A stretch of DNA of 64,000 nucleotides from Aquatica leii (taxonomy: Eukaryota; Arthropoda; Insecta; Coleoptera; Lampyridae): positions 8,794,937-8,858,936 of the forward strand of contig CM069436.1 of NCBI GenBank assembly GCA_035610365.1, in the 5' to 3' direction. The position numbers were made by a program, and so were the translations under genes. The notes below the pieces were generated by a model. It had not been told where the DNA came from and searched no databases. It saw only the letters and a program-made list of their open reading frames with translations. Below are positions 21,977-33,834 of this stretch, one piece after another (position 1 is the first letter of the stretch; each line of letters starts with the position of its first letter).

Positions 21977-23682
21977 ATATTATAAAACTGAAGTTTCTTT
22001 CCTTGATCTATACTACATATATAGACAATGTTATGTACAATTCATCATGAAGTATGTGTGGCGTCGTTGACGTTCTAAAATATATGTATATACATATATC
22101 AAACTCTTCACCAAAAACATGTTTGTTTTTAAAAATTTTGACGCAATATTATTTGACAACGCGATCAAGATAAATTTTATACAATCTTTGGAATTAACAA
22201 TTATAATTTATTTAAAACATAATTGGAATTTGTATTGTCCTGTTTTATAATATACGATAGTGCGCAAAGCTCCTTTGGTCTTACAATTGTAAAGATCGTT
22301 CCATTAACTAATTAAAATAAAACGTTCATCCTTGATTAATGTTTGTAGCGAGTATTATTTAAATGTAAGTACTATAAGAAATTGTTTCTTAAACAAGAAC
22401 GGTATCGATTCGAAGAGTTAAACGTATAAATATCCGCCATTAAGCGTCGATGTTACAATTAACAAACGCGTAATGGCGTCGTCGCAATTTAATATTGTAA
22501 ATCAAAAGCTAAATTTATTTTGAATTATCAATAATGTCATCACGAAAAAGGCTTTTAGTGCAGCATAAATTAAAAGAGAGATAAAATCGAGCGTAGGTGC
22601 GGTGAATTTAAATTTGTATAGAAGAAATTTGTCGTTATAATGATAATATGAAAAGTAAGTCCGTTATTGCTTTTATGAGTTAATATTCGAACGAAACGAT
22701 GGGGTTGGTATATCGCGTAAGCGTGAGTGTGACGAGTGCACCGTGCACAACAAACGACAGACGAATATGCCGCGGGGGAATCCGTACAATAGATGATGCA
22801 TCGATCGTATGACGTATTCATTTGTCTTCTGCCTCATTGCGATCACCCCCTCGTACAACCCGGGCCACCTACGATCATTTGATCACATGGGGTTTTGTAA
22901 CCGATACAGTTTATCTTTAAGGATAATATAGGGTGGAAATTTTTCTTTCTTCGGCTTATATCAAAGTTTAAATATTTTTTTTTCTAGAGCGTAAACAAAA
23001 AGATTTTATCGCGCGCATTTGGAAAATCGTCTCGTCTCGGATCGGACGAGTTCCCCGTCTATATGTCTAACATAATCTACATGAGATTGACAGATAGCTT
23101 TGATATGCAAACAAGCGCTCTTTCATCTTTTTTCGTATACGGTTTTTTCATAAATCGGTGACGTATAGCGTTTAGAAATATTCATAAATGTCTCTTTTCG
23201 CTTAGTTACGTTATTGTGTCATTTGGCTAAAAAATCTACTTTTTATTTCATTTAGAAAACAATTGAAATTTGTGTATAGAGTTCTTTCTCAAGTATCTTA
23301 ATATGTTCCGATATTCTCATTTTGTATGGTGCTAATAGTATACGATTAAAAAAATGAATTATTTATTCAGTAATTAATGCACTGACAAGCCTAGACAACT
23401 GTCGCGTTGTATAGTTAATTCGAGATGGAGTATCTCCTGTACACGCGCCAAAACGTTTTCTTTACGTACCACAATTTGAGTAGTTGAACGTCCGTTATGA
23501 CGTTTTTGTACATACGATTAAATAAATTATGTCTAGGTTGTTTTAATTCATGTCAGAAATTCTTCTAGCTGCATGACATCTACTGAGCAATTATTAAACA
23601 TTAACAGCATGCGTATTTATCATTGAAACTTTTTGTTTCTAACATTGGACATTTTTACCACTGTGTCGCAATACAAAGAAAA
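21977..23682. other. No gene; contains a GC-richer patch
   Basis: Mostly AT-rich. From about 22680 to 22900, and again near 23000-23060, the composition shifts (cgcgtaagcg, accgtgcac, gccgcggggg, aacccgggcc, tcgtctcggatcggacgag). I see no ORF longer than 83 codons, no splice-consistent coding and no transposon ends. This may be a regulatory or untranslated region. Confidence 0.4.
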
Positions 23683-23772
23683 TATCAATATTCCGATATG
23701 TATCAATATTCCGATATGTATCATTATTCCGATATGTATCGATATTCCGATATGAACCAACATTCCGATATG
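23683..23772. repeat. 18-bp minisatellite, five units
   Basis: Units of tatcaatattccgatatg: two perfect, then one-base variants, then a unit with four changes. The repetitive open frame on the minus strand here is a by-product. Confidence 0.9.
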
Positions 23773-24129
23773 TATCAGTAATACACATCTATACAAATTG
23801 CGTATCAATATTCGACACAGAAGTCACATTGCCGTATCATCTAGATAGTATAACAAGAGGTAGTTTGATGGTAACAAAAACAAAAATTATTAAACATTAT
23901 GAAGAAATCAATTAAAAAACACGCAAAATATAAACAATAGCAATTGGTCAATTGGGTTCATTTAGTTTTTCTGAATGTCAGATGATCAAGTTATAATTAG
24001 AAAAGGTTTTAATGATAAACAAACTTATTCAGGATCAAAGGTAGTCTCTATTAAGCAAACTAAATGCGTATACCAATCTATATGGCAAACTAACGCGTTA
24101 ACCGGCAGGACTAGTCGATCTCTGTACTC

Positions 24130-24760
24130 AAATAAATTTTTTTTCAAAATAAGTCAGCGTTGAAGATAACTACGAACTGTCGTCAAACCATTCTTTATGT
24201 ATTCTGATGATAAACAAAACCATTATATTCAAAATATATATTTGATGTTCTTCTGTCTTTTGATTAGGCTGGAAGCCTGATTTTCTCCGATATCGCCTTA
24301 CTTCCTCTATTCTAAATTGTTACTCGGTCTTACGCCTTTTTTGTTTCGCAATGCTAACCAGTCTATTGTGTTCCATTTTGTCAATATTCGTTTTCTGTGC
24401 CCATTCCTTTATGTTTTTTACTCTGCACGTTCTTCTTTTATTTTTGCTTCTCTTTATATCCAATATTGTCATGTTGGCAATTTTTTGCAATATTTTGATC
24501 TCTGTTTCTAATATCTTTTTTTGTTTTCGTGGTGTTAGCCGTAGTTTTCGCCATGCAGTTCATGTTTGGTCGTATTGTGCTTTTGTTGTTATATTTAACA
24601 TTTATGCTTGTTGTAGCACTGTTTTTCGGGTGTTGCCGCGTCACAAAACTTTTACCATTGTCTTGCCATTATTTCAAAAATTTATGAATTCCTTTGCAAA
24701 TTGTCTTTATTTCTTGACCGTCCATTTTGTAAATGCTTAAATGTATTTCTTAAAGATAAA
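24130..24760 (-). pseudogene. LINE 3' coding fragment, heavily decayed
   Basis: The minus strand encodes a late-LINE pattern: EWAQKTNIDKMEHNRL, then RIEEVRRYRRKSGF. The frame is broken by several shifts and stops. Open frames on the + strand at 24317-24740 are antisense. Clade not determined. Confidence 0.45.
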
Positions 24761-26227
24761 TGACAGGAGTACTTAAATTGAGAGTTAAAATTATGAAACA
24801 TGTAGCACTCAAATCCACATGTAAATTAAGATTTTTACAAATCTTTAATGTATTCGCCTCTGATAAAATCCATATTGATACATTTTGTATCCAGAAGAGT
24901 TTTTCTTTAAAAGATTAAAACAAGGCGGAAAACTTGCACTTAATGGACATCCAAAGCGAAGAAGAACCAAATACATCCGCTTTTTTTGCTCTCCTTCTTG
25001 CAGCAAAACATTTTTTTTAAGTTAAAATTTGACTCTCGCACGACTGTGATTGGAAAGTTATTTATACGCCAGCTTCAAATGTACCAAATTAAAATTTAAA
25101 TTGTTACAAATGCATAAAAAATGTTGCATACAAAATTGTTACATGTCGTTATTTTGTATTTCTCAAAAATTATTTTAAATTAAAATTAACGGCTGCACTG
25201 TTTATACGCCGCTACTGACGGTCAAATCACCTGTACGAGTGGAGATAAGCGCGATTGGCTGTTAAAAATTATCATAACTTTTTTTATCGTTAGGAAATCG
25301 CTGTTGAACGTTGTATCAGGGTCAATCCGCTAAATCGAATGTGCTGGAAAAGATTTATTCAAAGTATTGAGCAAATACGAAATTTTGTTGGTTGCTTGAC
25401 GCTTCAGCAATTTCCGATGGACTGTTACTTTATCCCGATACACCGCTGTCGTAGCGAGGTAACCTCTTAAAGCCACCTTCTTTAATAAATACGAAGCGAC
25501 AAAATATGACTCACTCAGGATTGAATAATTTTAATTACTTCTATAATTCGTCAATCAGTTTTATGCATCTTCCTTATCATAGCGTATTTTGTCATTGTCG
25601 TGCATTCGTTAATTAATTATGTTAGGTTTATGCATGCTACTTAATAGCAACATATAATGTTATTTCTTTTTTTTTTACTTATTTGCATCAATCCTATCAG
25701 TTAACCGTCAGCCTTAAGCAAAGCAGTAATTATAATATGTAATCCTAACTGAGATCACACTGATTTAATTTTACTTTGAGTCAAAAACTTTGCTGGTTTA
25801 CTTGTAACAAAAAAAAGATGACGGTTAACACAGCTGTTCTCGGAGATGGGGTCGCAGGCTTCGTGATGATCGATTATAAACTAAATCTAAAAATGCACCA
25901 AAACGATGAACAACTAAATTAGGGAGATATCGTTTAATCTGCCCTCAGCTAAAAAAAACAAAAGTGATAACACAGAACCTATATTTTTATTATCACAGAC
26001 AGTAGTTAAAGAAGCCGAAGAAGGTACATAAGGATAATTATATAAGTTTTTTACTAGTACATGGGTTGATATCACAGGCCAAGTATAAGTTACGCTCTCG
26101 ACTGGGCAACACGTCGTACAGCAAAGTAATCTAACCTATTACGTACGTATGGTTGACTGACTACCAAACTATTAAGAATTAAATTAAAAAATGTAATATT
26201 TGCAGTTATGTTTTATCGAGTAAGGGA
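24761..26227. other. No gene seen
   Basis: A less AT-rich block at about 25190-25480 (gccgctactgacggtcaaat, gataagcgcgattggctg, taccgctgtcgtagcg-like) resembles neither coding DNA nor a known repeat to me. A related short block (gtttatacgccgc against atttatacgccagc) occurs about 120 bp earlier. Confidence 0.35.
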
Positions 26228-26835
26228 TTAGCTAATTTCATACTAGTATTACCTAAAACTCCATTAAAATCTAACACAAAGGAAAACGTATATACGGCGT
26301 TATTACAAGTAAATCATGTCTTTAATTCATACGATTATTGAAATAAGCAAATGCGCCGAGCTTCTCTCTAATTAACTTCGCAACTTGGGTAATTATTTTC
26401 TCAAATAAGATTGTATTTAACCCTTGGTCTTCAGAGACATGACATCATGGAAATTTTTCAATTTTAACAGGTGTTTATCAGCTCCACAGATAAGGGAGAC
26501 AGGTGGAGATGTGGAGACCCGCTAAATAATCAATTTAAACCTTCAGTACAAAGAAAATCTAACGACTTACCCTGAATAAGCTTTGAATCAAAAGACATAA
26601 AATTCGATCACATATTCATGTAAAATTGCGTGAAACAACTTAATGATAAAAACCTTGTTGAGCGTAGACACCGTTAAACAGAGATCTGTGTTGCACAAAA
26701 CGTTACCGGAAGGAAAATGAATTCGCGCTTTTAAAATTTAACAGTCAACTGCAAAAAGTGTGCATGTTGAGGATAAATCTTATACTGAAAAATTCCCAAT
26801 ATACCAAATTTTTAACATAACAATTTAAACGCAGT
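26228..26835 (+). repeat. Unclassified interspersed repeat, copy 2
   Basis: Second copy of the repeat at 1165-1740, same strand, with many substitutions and short indels. Confidence 0.6.
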
Positions 26836-27740
26836 CAAGGCAAAATTTGGGCATAAAATAGAAACCTCGTACATAAGCTTATATACCACGCATATTTTAT
26901 TTGTAAATTAAATAAAAAGAAAGTAGCGACCATTACTACTGGTGACGAAGAATTTTTTGGTTGGGTAAGTTTTTGTACTTTTATCTTGTTTTGCAACTCA
27001 GTGTCAGAATTGTCAATTATCGACTTGTTTTGCGACCGCAAGGCAGAAGAAGTAATTGTTTGAATCTTAGTTAACCTGGATTAAAATCAATCACTTACAA
27101 TTTTTGTTAGAAATTGAATATAATTAGTTGTATGTGGTGTTGCCTAATCGAAAAAGCTTAGATCGATGTAACTGTAATATTAATTGTCAAATTTTTAATT
27201 TAACGCCTATTGTTTCTTGTTGGAAATAAATATGTTGTTAGAATTTGTGTTTTGCCAATTTGTTTCTTTTAGTGATCGACAGATTTAAACAAGATCTGTA
27301 TTGGGTGATATTTACTTGTTTTGGCGTTTTTTAATTTAGTGTAGTATTAGCACAGTGGAACTTGCGACTTGCTTGCCGATTCAACTGCGTTAGTCGCTTG
27401 CCTTTAAATTACGTAACAAAATCAATCGTAATTCGTAAATCATAACGAAAACTAATCGTACATGTAACGTGAGAATAACATCTAACGCATAAAATCGTAA
27501 TTCGCAAAACGTAAATTCCAAAAGTCACACAATGCGTATAGAAACAAAGAAACAATTTACCTCTACAAACTACGGATTTTTTTGAAACAACAAATGCATC
27601 TGAATTCACAACAAATGCACCAAAATCATTGTCGACACAACGACAAATGCAAAAAATCAATTATAAATTCGAATTCAACATGTGGCCAATCTGCCGCAGT
27701 TAGACGAAAAACGTCCTCTTGTACAAACGTGCAGCATCGT
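26836..27740. other. No gene seen
   Basis: AT-rich with short unsupported frames. The 83-codon minus frame at 27660-27409 lies in a tract of short similar words (taattcgtaaat, gtaattcgcaaa, cacaacaaatgca), hinting at local low-complexity duplication. Confidence 0.35.
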
Positions 27741-30200
27741 CTTTGACCAAAATGACTGCTTAAGATCGCACCTATTCACAATCTAATGGTATGGGGTGTT
27801 TCCCATTAAAAACTTAAAGCAAATAAACCATTGTTTTACCTGTCTAGCCAAAGAAATAATAAAAATACCAGATTGGTATTTGTTATAAAATATATATTAA
27901 ATATTTAAAAAGTGTATTTTATACCTTATGCAAGCTATTAATTCTAGAATTTTTGTTTATATCAGATATTTATATAGAATATTGCTTCTACTAATATTAC
28001 TATCATTACTAGTGTATTTATAACATATTTGCAATTACTATGCATAATTAATTAAATCATTTTAATAGTGACTGATTAAAAATACGTCAAATGATCAATT
28101 AAATAAAAAACCATATCGTTCTGTTCTTTAGCACAAAACGACCTTCAGATTCTAAAATGAATACTATTTACATTTTTTGTGAAATTACGATTTACTTTAT
28201 CGTTATATAAACTGAAAAAATAGTTTTTTGTAGTAATGTCGACTAATTTAAATCATCGTTTTAAACTGAACCTGATTTAAACAAGTTTTAAGTAGATTAA
28301 TGCTAATCGCTTCTCTTATTATTTAGTAGTTTTATTATAGAAATATGTTTATTTAATACATAAAACGTTACAATTTATATTTCATATATATGTCGTTAAC
28401 CTATTCAGCATTAAGTTAATTAATTTTTTTGCAGTAGTCGGATCCTCGGAAACGGTACCAAAGTTCATCTGCAACTTGCGCTACATTGTTTAAATTCAGA
28501 GGCGTAGCTACATATACAGCGCTCTGGAGCAAATAAGATCCTCTTTTTTTTTCTCATAAATGTTCCAATAAAATACTAAATTTTCTAGTCTTTATTTTTT
28601 AACTTCAATTTTAAACATTATTTAATGATAATTGATTTAAAATTTTTAAAGATATGACATATTCACACAGTAATATTGAATTAATTATACATGATTATGT
28701 TATAAACTACATTAAGACATTTACAAATTGTAAAACTGTTAATCGGTCAATTAATTTACCCAGATCAAGTTGACCAGCAATTGGGTTTTTAATTGATATT
28801 GTAGACAAAGAGCTAAGACGGGATTAAAACATACTGCTTTGTAAATATCTTTTGGAAAAGACTAGGGTGTGAATTAAGAGTAATTCAGCAACTTCGCGTA
28901 TAGAAGTAATTTGTCTTAATTGAATAAAAAAACACATTTTAAATCGTATTAATTGTGGTCCAAAACTAAAAGAAATATCTGAAGAATAAGCCAATTTCAA
29001 CAATATGAAACCAACCGAAATAGTTTCATCAGATGATGCGATAAGATATACTAGCGATAAACATTTAAAAAGTCTACTTACTTTACACAACAATTTAAAT
29101 TTAATATTTAATTGAGTAAATACTATGTCAATTACTTTATTAAAAAACTTTCACTTTAAAACATTCTTTACTATTTTGAATGGGCTCATCTAGTTTGTTA
29201 AAGATTTTTTTTACTAGACACAATCTCTTTTTGGCGAAGAAGGTTCAATGCTTCATTTAGTTGATAATTCAACTGCCTCGTTTTTAACAATATCCCAATT
29301 ATTTTATATATATTTTGGAATTATGTTGGAAGTAAAGACAGCATCTCAATTGAATGGAGACAATATTAATACGTTCCAGTACAGTATTTTGTACAATTAT
29401 CAAGATAATAGTTGAAAATTGTTATAATAAGTTATCAAACTTTTAGGTTTACGTTGTTCGTCTTGGCTTCTTCAGTTTAATTCCAAGTAGGCTAATATTT
29501 TAATAACAACAAAATAGCGAGAACGTAACGCGTCAAGAGCCTGAACACGGGAAGACCACCGTGAATTACAAGTTTATATAAAATCCGTTCTGCCTGGATA
29601 AATGTTTTTTTTAAACCGCTTATCGCCGCATTTATATTTTTTTCAAACCATAATGCAAGTTAAAAGTGGCTACAAATCACGATTGCGTCATAGAGCGCCC
29701 TCGAAAAACTAATACTAGAAGTATAATTACAATACATTTCAGCTTTTAAGCAGTTGCACACAACATACATTAAGTATTGTCAAATTGTGTTCATATATTG
29801 ATTAAACCTCTTTTACTGCCTGATAAAACTATTTAGTAAAATAACACTATGAAAAGCTGTTTTAAAATTTGCGCTCCCTGGCTCGTGCGCCCTCAAAATT
29901 TGTGCGCTCGGAGCAGTTTGCTCCAACTGCTCCAGGATAGCTACGCCTCTGTTTAAACTGCTTGCCAGAATGTCAAGGCGATTATTTGTCTATGTCCTGG
30001 TCATAACTACCCACATATTCTCAATGGGGTTTAAGTCAAAAGATTTTGTTGGTCATTCTAAAATCTAAAGAAATTACGCCGTTTCTGTTCTCAAACTACT
30101 ATCTTATTATTCTACTCTTCTTATGAATTGGCGAACAGAACCTGTACGTAAAGTAACGAACAAATTTATTTTTCTTGTCAGTGAAAATAAAATAAGAAAG
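27741..30200 (-). pseudogene. Tc1-like transposase, C-terminal half, copy 1
   Basis: Minus strand, with its 3' untranslated end at about 27741-28310 matching, in inverse orientation, 33835-34466 of copy 2. Coding reads from about 30190 downward: SPIHKKSRII, FENRNGVI, then FDLNPIENMWVVMTRT with the catalytic glutamate in NPIEN, then NRLDILASSL. It is interrupted at 29952 by an hAT element and resumes at 28488 (VAQVADELWYRFRGSDYC). The N-terminal DNA-binding part and first catalytic aspartate are missing or too decayed to see. Confidence 0.8.
28497..29951 (-). mobile_element. hAT element inserted in the Tc1-like copy, 8-bp target duplication
   Basis: Terminal inverted repeats CAGAGGCGTAGCTA at both ends, flanked by tttaaatt (28489-28496) and tttaaact (29952-29959), a 7-of-8 target duplication of hAT length. 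Removing it reconnects the Tc1-like reading. The minus strand carries transposase relics: VIDIVFTQLN near 29130 and, around 28850-28790, KRYLQSSM then SRLSSLST, which resembles the C-terminal dimerisation region of DUF4371/ZMYM-like hAT transposases. The open frame 29093-28824 is part of this decayed gene. Confidence 0.85.
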
Positions 30201-30358
30201 AACCATATATGTAACTAAGTGTTAGTTATAATCTATTAGGAAATGCTGAATGTCGAAATAAAGGTAACTATTATACAATCGAACTCAAAAACGCAAAACC
30301 AACAAAATAAAATTTTTGCATTTGTGTCCTGAATCTAATTCAATGAAAATCGGTGCTA

Positions 30359-30377
30359 CTGTATTATGCGGTCTACC
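30359..30377 (+). repeat. Merlin terminal motif, 5' outer copy
   Basis: CTGTATTATGCGGTCTACC. A second copy, CTGTAGTATGCGTTCTACC, is at 30390-30408 in the same orientation. Inverted counterparts occur at the other end. These are likely transposase-binding sites. Confidence 0.75.
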
Positions 30378-30389
30378 GTCACATTTACG

Positions 30390-30408
30390 CTGTAGTATGC
30401 GTTCTACC
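30390..30408 (+). repeat. Merlin terminal motif, 5' inner copy
   Basis: CTGTAGTATGCGTTCTACC, 31 bp between unit starts from the outer copy; 17 of 19 bases agree. Confidence 0.75.
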
Positions 30409-30469
30409 TGAGTCTTGGCATTTTTGTAAACATTACTCAATGAATGTGCTGTAAGTACCTGGTATAGGT

Positions 30470-30636
30470 AGTTAATGATTGTTTTATTAGAGAAATGCAG
30501 GAAATTAGTGTAATGAGAGATACAAAAGGAGCATAATTAATGTACTTTAAGTACGTGATCTAGTTAATGATTGTTTTATTAGAGAAAAACAGGTAGTTAA
30601 TGTACTGAGGGATATAAAAGGAGCTAAAATGAAGTG
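30470..30636 (+). repeat. Tandem duplication inside the Merlin leader
   Basis: Two units of about 90 bp, both starting gttaatgattgttttattag and ending with gatayaaaaggagc, upstream of the transposase. Confidence 0.7.
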
Positions 30637-30692
30637 GTTGATAATCATTCTAGTAATAATCATTCGCTGGCCAACAATGTTGTTGAAGGAAA

Positions 30693-31613
30693 TTGTACCA
30701 AACCATTATTTTAAACGAAGAAACTGCAGGTACATTTTTACGCAACAACGGTTTCCTGGATCAGCAGCAACAAGCTGACCCTTGCCATCGATGTGGAGCT
30801 GTTATGCAGGATAAGAAGAGGCGGGATCAAAATGGAGAATTTAGATCTGTTCTTTGTTGTCCAACTAAAGATTGTCAAGTGATCTGTTCCGTAAGAAAAG
30901 GAAACCAATTTTTCTACTACACCGATGTCAATAACAGAATGAACTGCAGATTGACCCTTAGCGACATATTGGAGTTAGCGTTCATGTTCGTGTATGAAAT
31001 TCCGATGGCTACCGCAGAAGGTCTTACTGGAAAATCGCAACACACCTTAACTGATTGGTACAACATGTGCCGAGAAGTGTGCATTGTCTCTAGACGAGCG
31101 CAAATGGTAGGCACCAGAGCTCGACCCATTCAAATCGACGAGGCGAGATTTGCGGGCCACCGAAAATATAATTGCGGAAGGATGTTGGAAGGTAACAGGG
31201 CAGCATTGTCTGAAGATAGCAATACTGAAATCGAGAACAACAGAAGTCATGGGGCGAGAATAGACGGTCCATGGGTTTTTGGGCTGAAACAAGGCTCTGA
31301 TTGTCGCTATTTTTATGTTCATCGACGTGACTAGGCCACCTTACTGCCAATAATCCAACGAGAAGTACAACTGGGGTCGGTTATTCATTCCAATGAGTGG
31401 AGGGCTTATAGGAATTTGCACCAAGGCGGATACCATCACGAAACAGTCAATCACCAACATAATTTTGTGAATCCAGTCACAGGAGCTCATACACAAGAGA
31501 TAGAACGGTCGTGGCTGGACGCCAAAATTCGCATACTAAAGAAAATGAGGAGCGTTCCAGTACAACATTTTCAGAGACCATTTTTGTTCGAAAATGCTAA
31601 GAAAAAACAACCA
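30693..31613 (+). pseudogene. Merlin (IS1595-type) transposase
   Basis: One frame from 30693 to 31613 with a single TAG at 31332-31334. The frame opens at a TTG because the nearest upstream ATG (30677) is out of frame, so the true start is damaged. Residues 31-70 are a zinc ribbon (CHRCG, CCPTKDC). The catalytic first aspartate is in QIDEARF (residue 149). The second acidic position, normally aspartate before EWRAY, is asparagine (AAT) at about residue 234. The final glutamate is in QEIERSW. The stop and the Asp-to-Asn change both abolish strand transfer as known for DDE enzymes. Confidence 0.88.
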
Positions 31614-31742
31614 TGATTTATTTTTAGCTTTTCTAAACGATATCAGAACTGTACATAGATAGGCATTTTTGAATAAAATATAGTTTGTAATGGCAAATCT
31701 CGCGTGTTTATTTAAAATTTTAATACTGCGTTAAATTGTCCG

Positions 31743-31761
31743 GGGAGACCGCATATTACAG
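31743..31761 (-). repeat. Merlin terminal motif, 3' inner copy
   Basis: On the minus strand CTGTAATATGCGGTCTCCC, the inner of two motif copies at this end. Confidence 0.7.
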
Positions 31762-31792
31762 GTTTAAGGTGGTGGTAGATCACACGCGGATC

Positions 31793-31811
31793 GATAGATC
31801 GCATACTACAG
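31793..31811 (-). repeat. Merlin terminal motif, 3' outer copy
   Basis: On the minus strand CTGTAGTATGCGATCTATC. Unit starts are 50 bp apart at this end against 31 bp at the other. Confidence 0.75.
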
Positions 31812-31826
31812 TAGCACCTGAAAATC

Positions 31827-32292
31827 ATTAAACTTGGAAACCCAAAGACAATCAATTTATTTTGCGATATGATCAAATATTGAAGTTATCTATCAACAAC
31901 TGGAAACTAAAATCTTTTGAAAGTCCTACTGTGACCTTACCATTGTCTAAGTTCTGAAAAATTTTCTAAAGGATAATTATTTCCTGTAATGGCAAAAAAA
32001 GCGTAAATTCCAGAATATTTAGTTAAAAATAGTGCAGTAATTTTAAGCATGTGTGAATGCACCTCTACCAATAACAAGTTTGCAACAAAGATCATTAATT
32101 GTTCAATAAGTAATATTTGGAATTCAAATTACGAGTTCTGACAATAGTCAATAATTTAGTATTTAGTAGAACGTAATTCAGTATACTAGTATATTTCAAA
32201 CAGACATTGATCAGCAAATAATTTTAGCTGTTATTATAAAATACATATAGTTAAGATTAGTATAAGTAATTAATTGTTAAAAATAATCAAAC
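31827..32292. other. No gene; leader of the Tc1-like copy 2
   Basis: AT-rich sequence between the Merlin element and the transposase start. I could not find a clear 5' terminal repeat of the Tc1-like element here. Confidence 0.4.
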
Positions 32293-33767
32293 ATGGGTAG
32301 AGGTTTTGGGCAGAGAGATTCCAGTGTAGAAACAAGGATTGCAATTACTCGAATAGCTGCTAATGGAATTCCTAAACGTGAAATTGCTTTACAAAATGGA
32401 TTATCGGTAAGATTTTTAGTATTTGCTTATAATAAGTCTTTGAAATCGAGTGAATCATTGATTAATTACTGATCTCAAACATCCATAAAAAATATTTTAC
32501 GTAATCTTAAACGATAAGTTTTCTTAGTTTCATTTTATCCTATTAACTAAAATTAGAATATAATATTAATTAAAATTATGCACACGTTAATGTATTATTA
32601 CAATGCAAAATTGACATCAATGTTTTCAAAAATTTGTCGTGTTTGAGTTTCTTTCTTAAAAATTCTGTTTGTAATAAACAATCAGGGTTCAGAATAAATT
32701 TAAAAAAAATATTTTAAGTGGAAAAGTAACACACTTTGAATTTTATTAAAGGTATTTTTGTTAAAAAAAATAACTTATTTATTTTAAGAAAACGTAATTT
32801 ACTAAAATAATTGAATCATTTGGTTAAACTAAATTATTTAACTAAATACGTATACAGGTGCGCCAAGTTCGTCGGTGGCTTCGAAGGTTTGATGAAGAAG
32901 GAGAAGTTTCTCTTATAACAAAACCAAAAGGAATAAATAGAGCAACTACCATAGAGGACGATGCAAATATCCTTAGGTGTGTTCAAAATTTTCCTTTTAC
33001 AACTGCTCCGCGAATTCGAGAAGAAGTTCATTTAAACTGCAGCGCTTCAACGATACGACGCAGATTAAACGACGCGGGATTATTTGCAAGTAAGCCTGCG
33101 ACAAAACCTGAATTAACAGAAAAGCATGCTCAAGCAAGAATTAGATTCTGTCAAAATAATTTGTACAAAGACTGGAGTACAGTGATTTTTACGGACGAAA
33201 AGGTATTTTCATCTACACAAGAGTCGTCTATGACACTTTGATGACCACGAAATACAAGATTTAGTACCGAACATGTTCGTGAAAAGCGACAAAGTAAAAG
33301 AATTTCTGGTGGATTTCAAAAACTGGGCCGGGTGAATTGGTTTTAGTTTCTCCACCACGATTTACGTTTGAAAGTTACGTTCGAGTGCTAGACGAAATTT
33401 TGGTTCCAAGCCACTTTATCCAGAAGAAGAATTGGAAGAAATTGTTATTGTCCAAGACAATTCGTCAATTCATAAAAGCAGAATCGTAAATGAGTGGTTT
33501 GAGGACAGAAACGACGTAATTTTTTTAGAATGGCCAGCAAAATCTCTCGATTTAAACCCCATCGAGAACATATGAGCAGCTAAGAGCAGAACTTGGACCA
33601 ATAATCGCCTTGACATTCCGGCCAGAAACTTAAATAATATAGTGCAAACTGCAAATGAAGTTTGGGAACGTTTCCGAGGATCGAACTTCTGCGAAAAATT
33701 AATTAACTCGATGCCGAACAGGTTAACAGAATGTTTGGAAAATAACGGTTTATATACAAAATATTAA
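32293..33767 (+). pseudogene. Tc1-like transposase with intron, copy 2
   Basis: Exon 1 is 32293-32406 (38 codons from ATG, ending in LQNGLS). A GTAAGA donor opens a 451-bp intron to the ACAG acceptor at 32857. Exon 2 resumes in phase at 32858 (VRQVRRWLRRFDEEG), completing a helix-turn-helix DNA-binding region. The first catalytic aspartate is in FTDEKVF near 33195. Frame changes follow at about 33215-33410. The frame then carries VIVQDNSSIHKS and SLDLNPIEN, with 35 residues between the second aspartate and the glutamate. It ends at 33765 in ENNGLYTKY. Frameshifts make it non-functional. The intron could be genuine or a chance pairing of splice-like sites around inserted DNA. Confidence 0.8.
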
Positions 33768-33834
33768 TTAGTTTGAGTATTTTATTTATAATATAAACGT
33801 ATTTTTATAATATATGTATATACTATATTTAAAT

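Larger units (their letters stand above)
30352..31818 (+). mobile_element. Merlin element with 8-bp target duplication
   Basis: The ends are inverted repeats starting GGTGCTACTGTA (30352 and, inverted, 31818). Both flanks are TGAAAATC (30344-30351 and 31819-31826). An IS1595-type transposase lies inside. Eight-base duplications and an IS1016/IS1595-related transposase define the Merlin superfamily. Length 1467 bp. Confidence 0.93.

Noticed and set aside
23620..23808. Repetitive minus-strand protein with HIGI repeats
   Set aside because: It is simply the translation of the 18-bp minisatellite.
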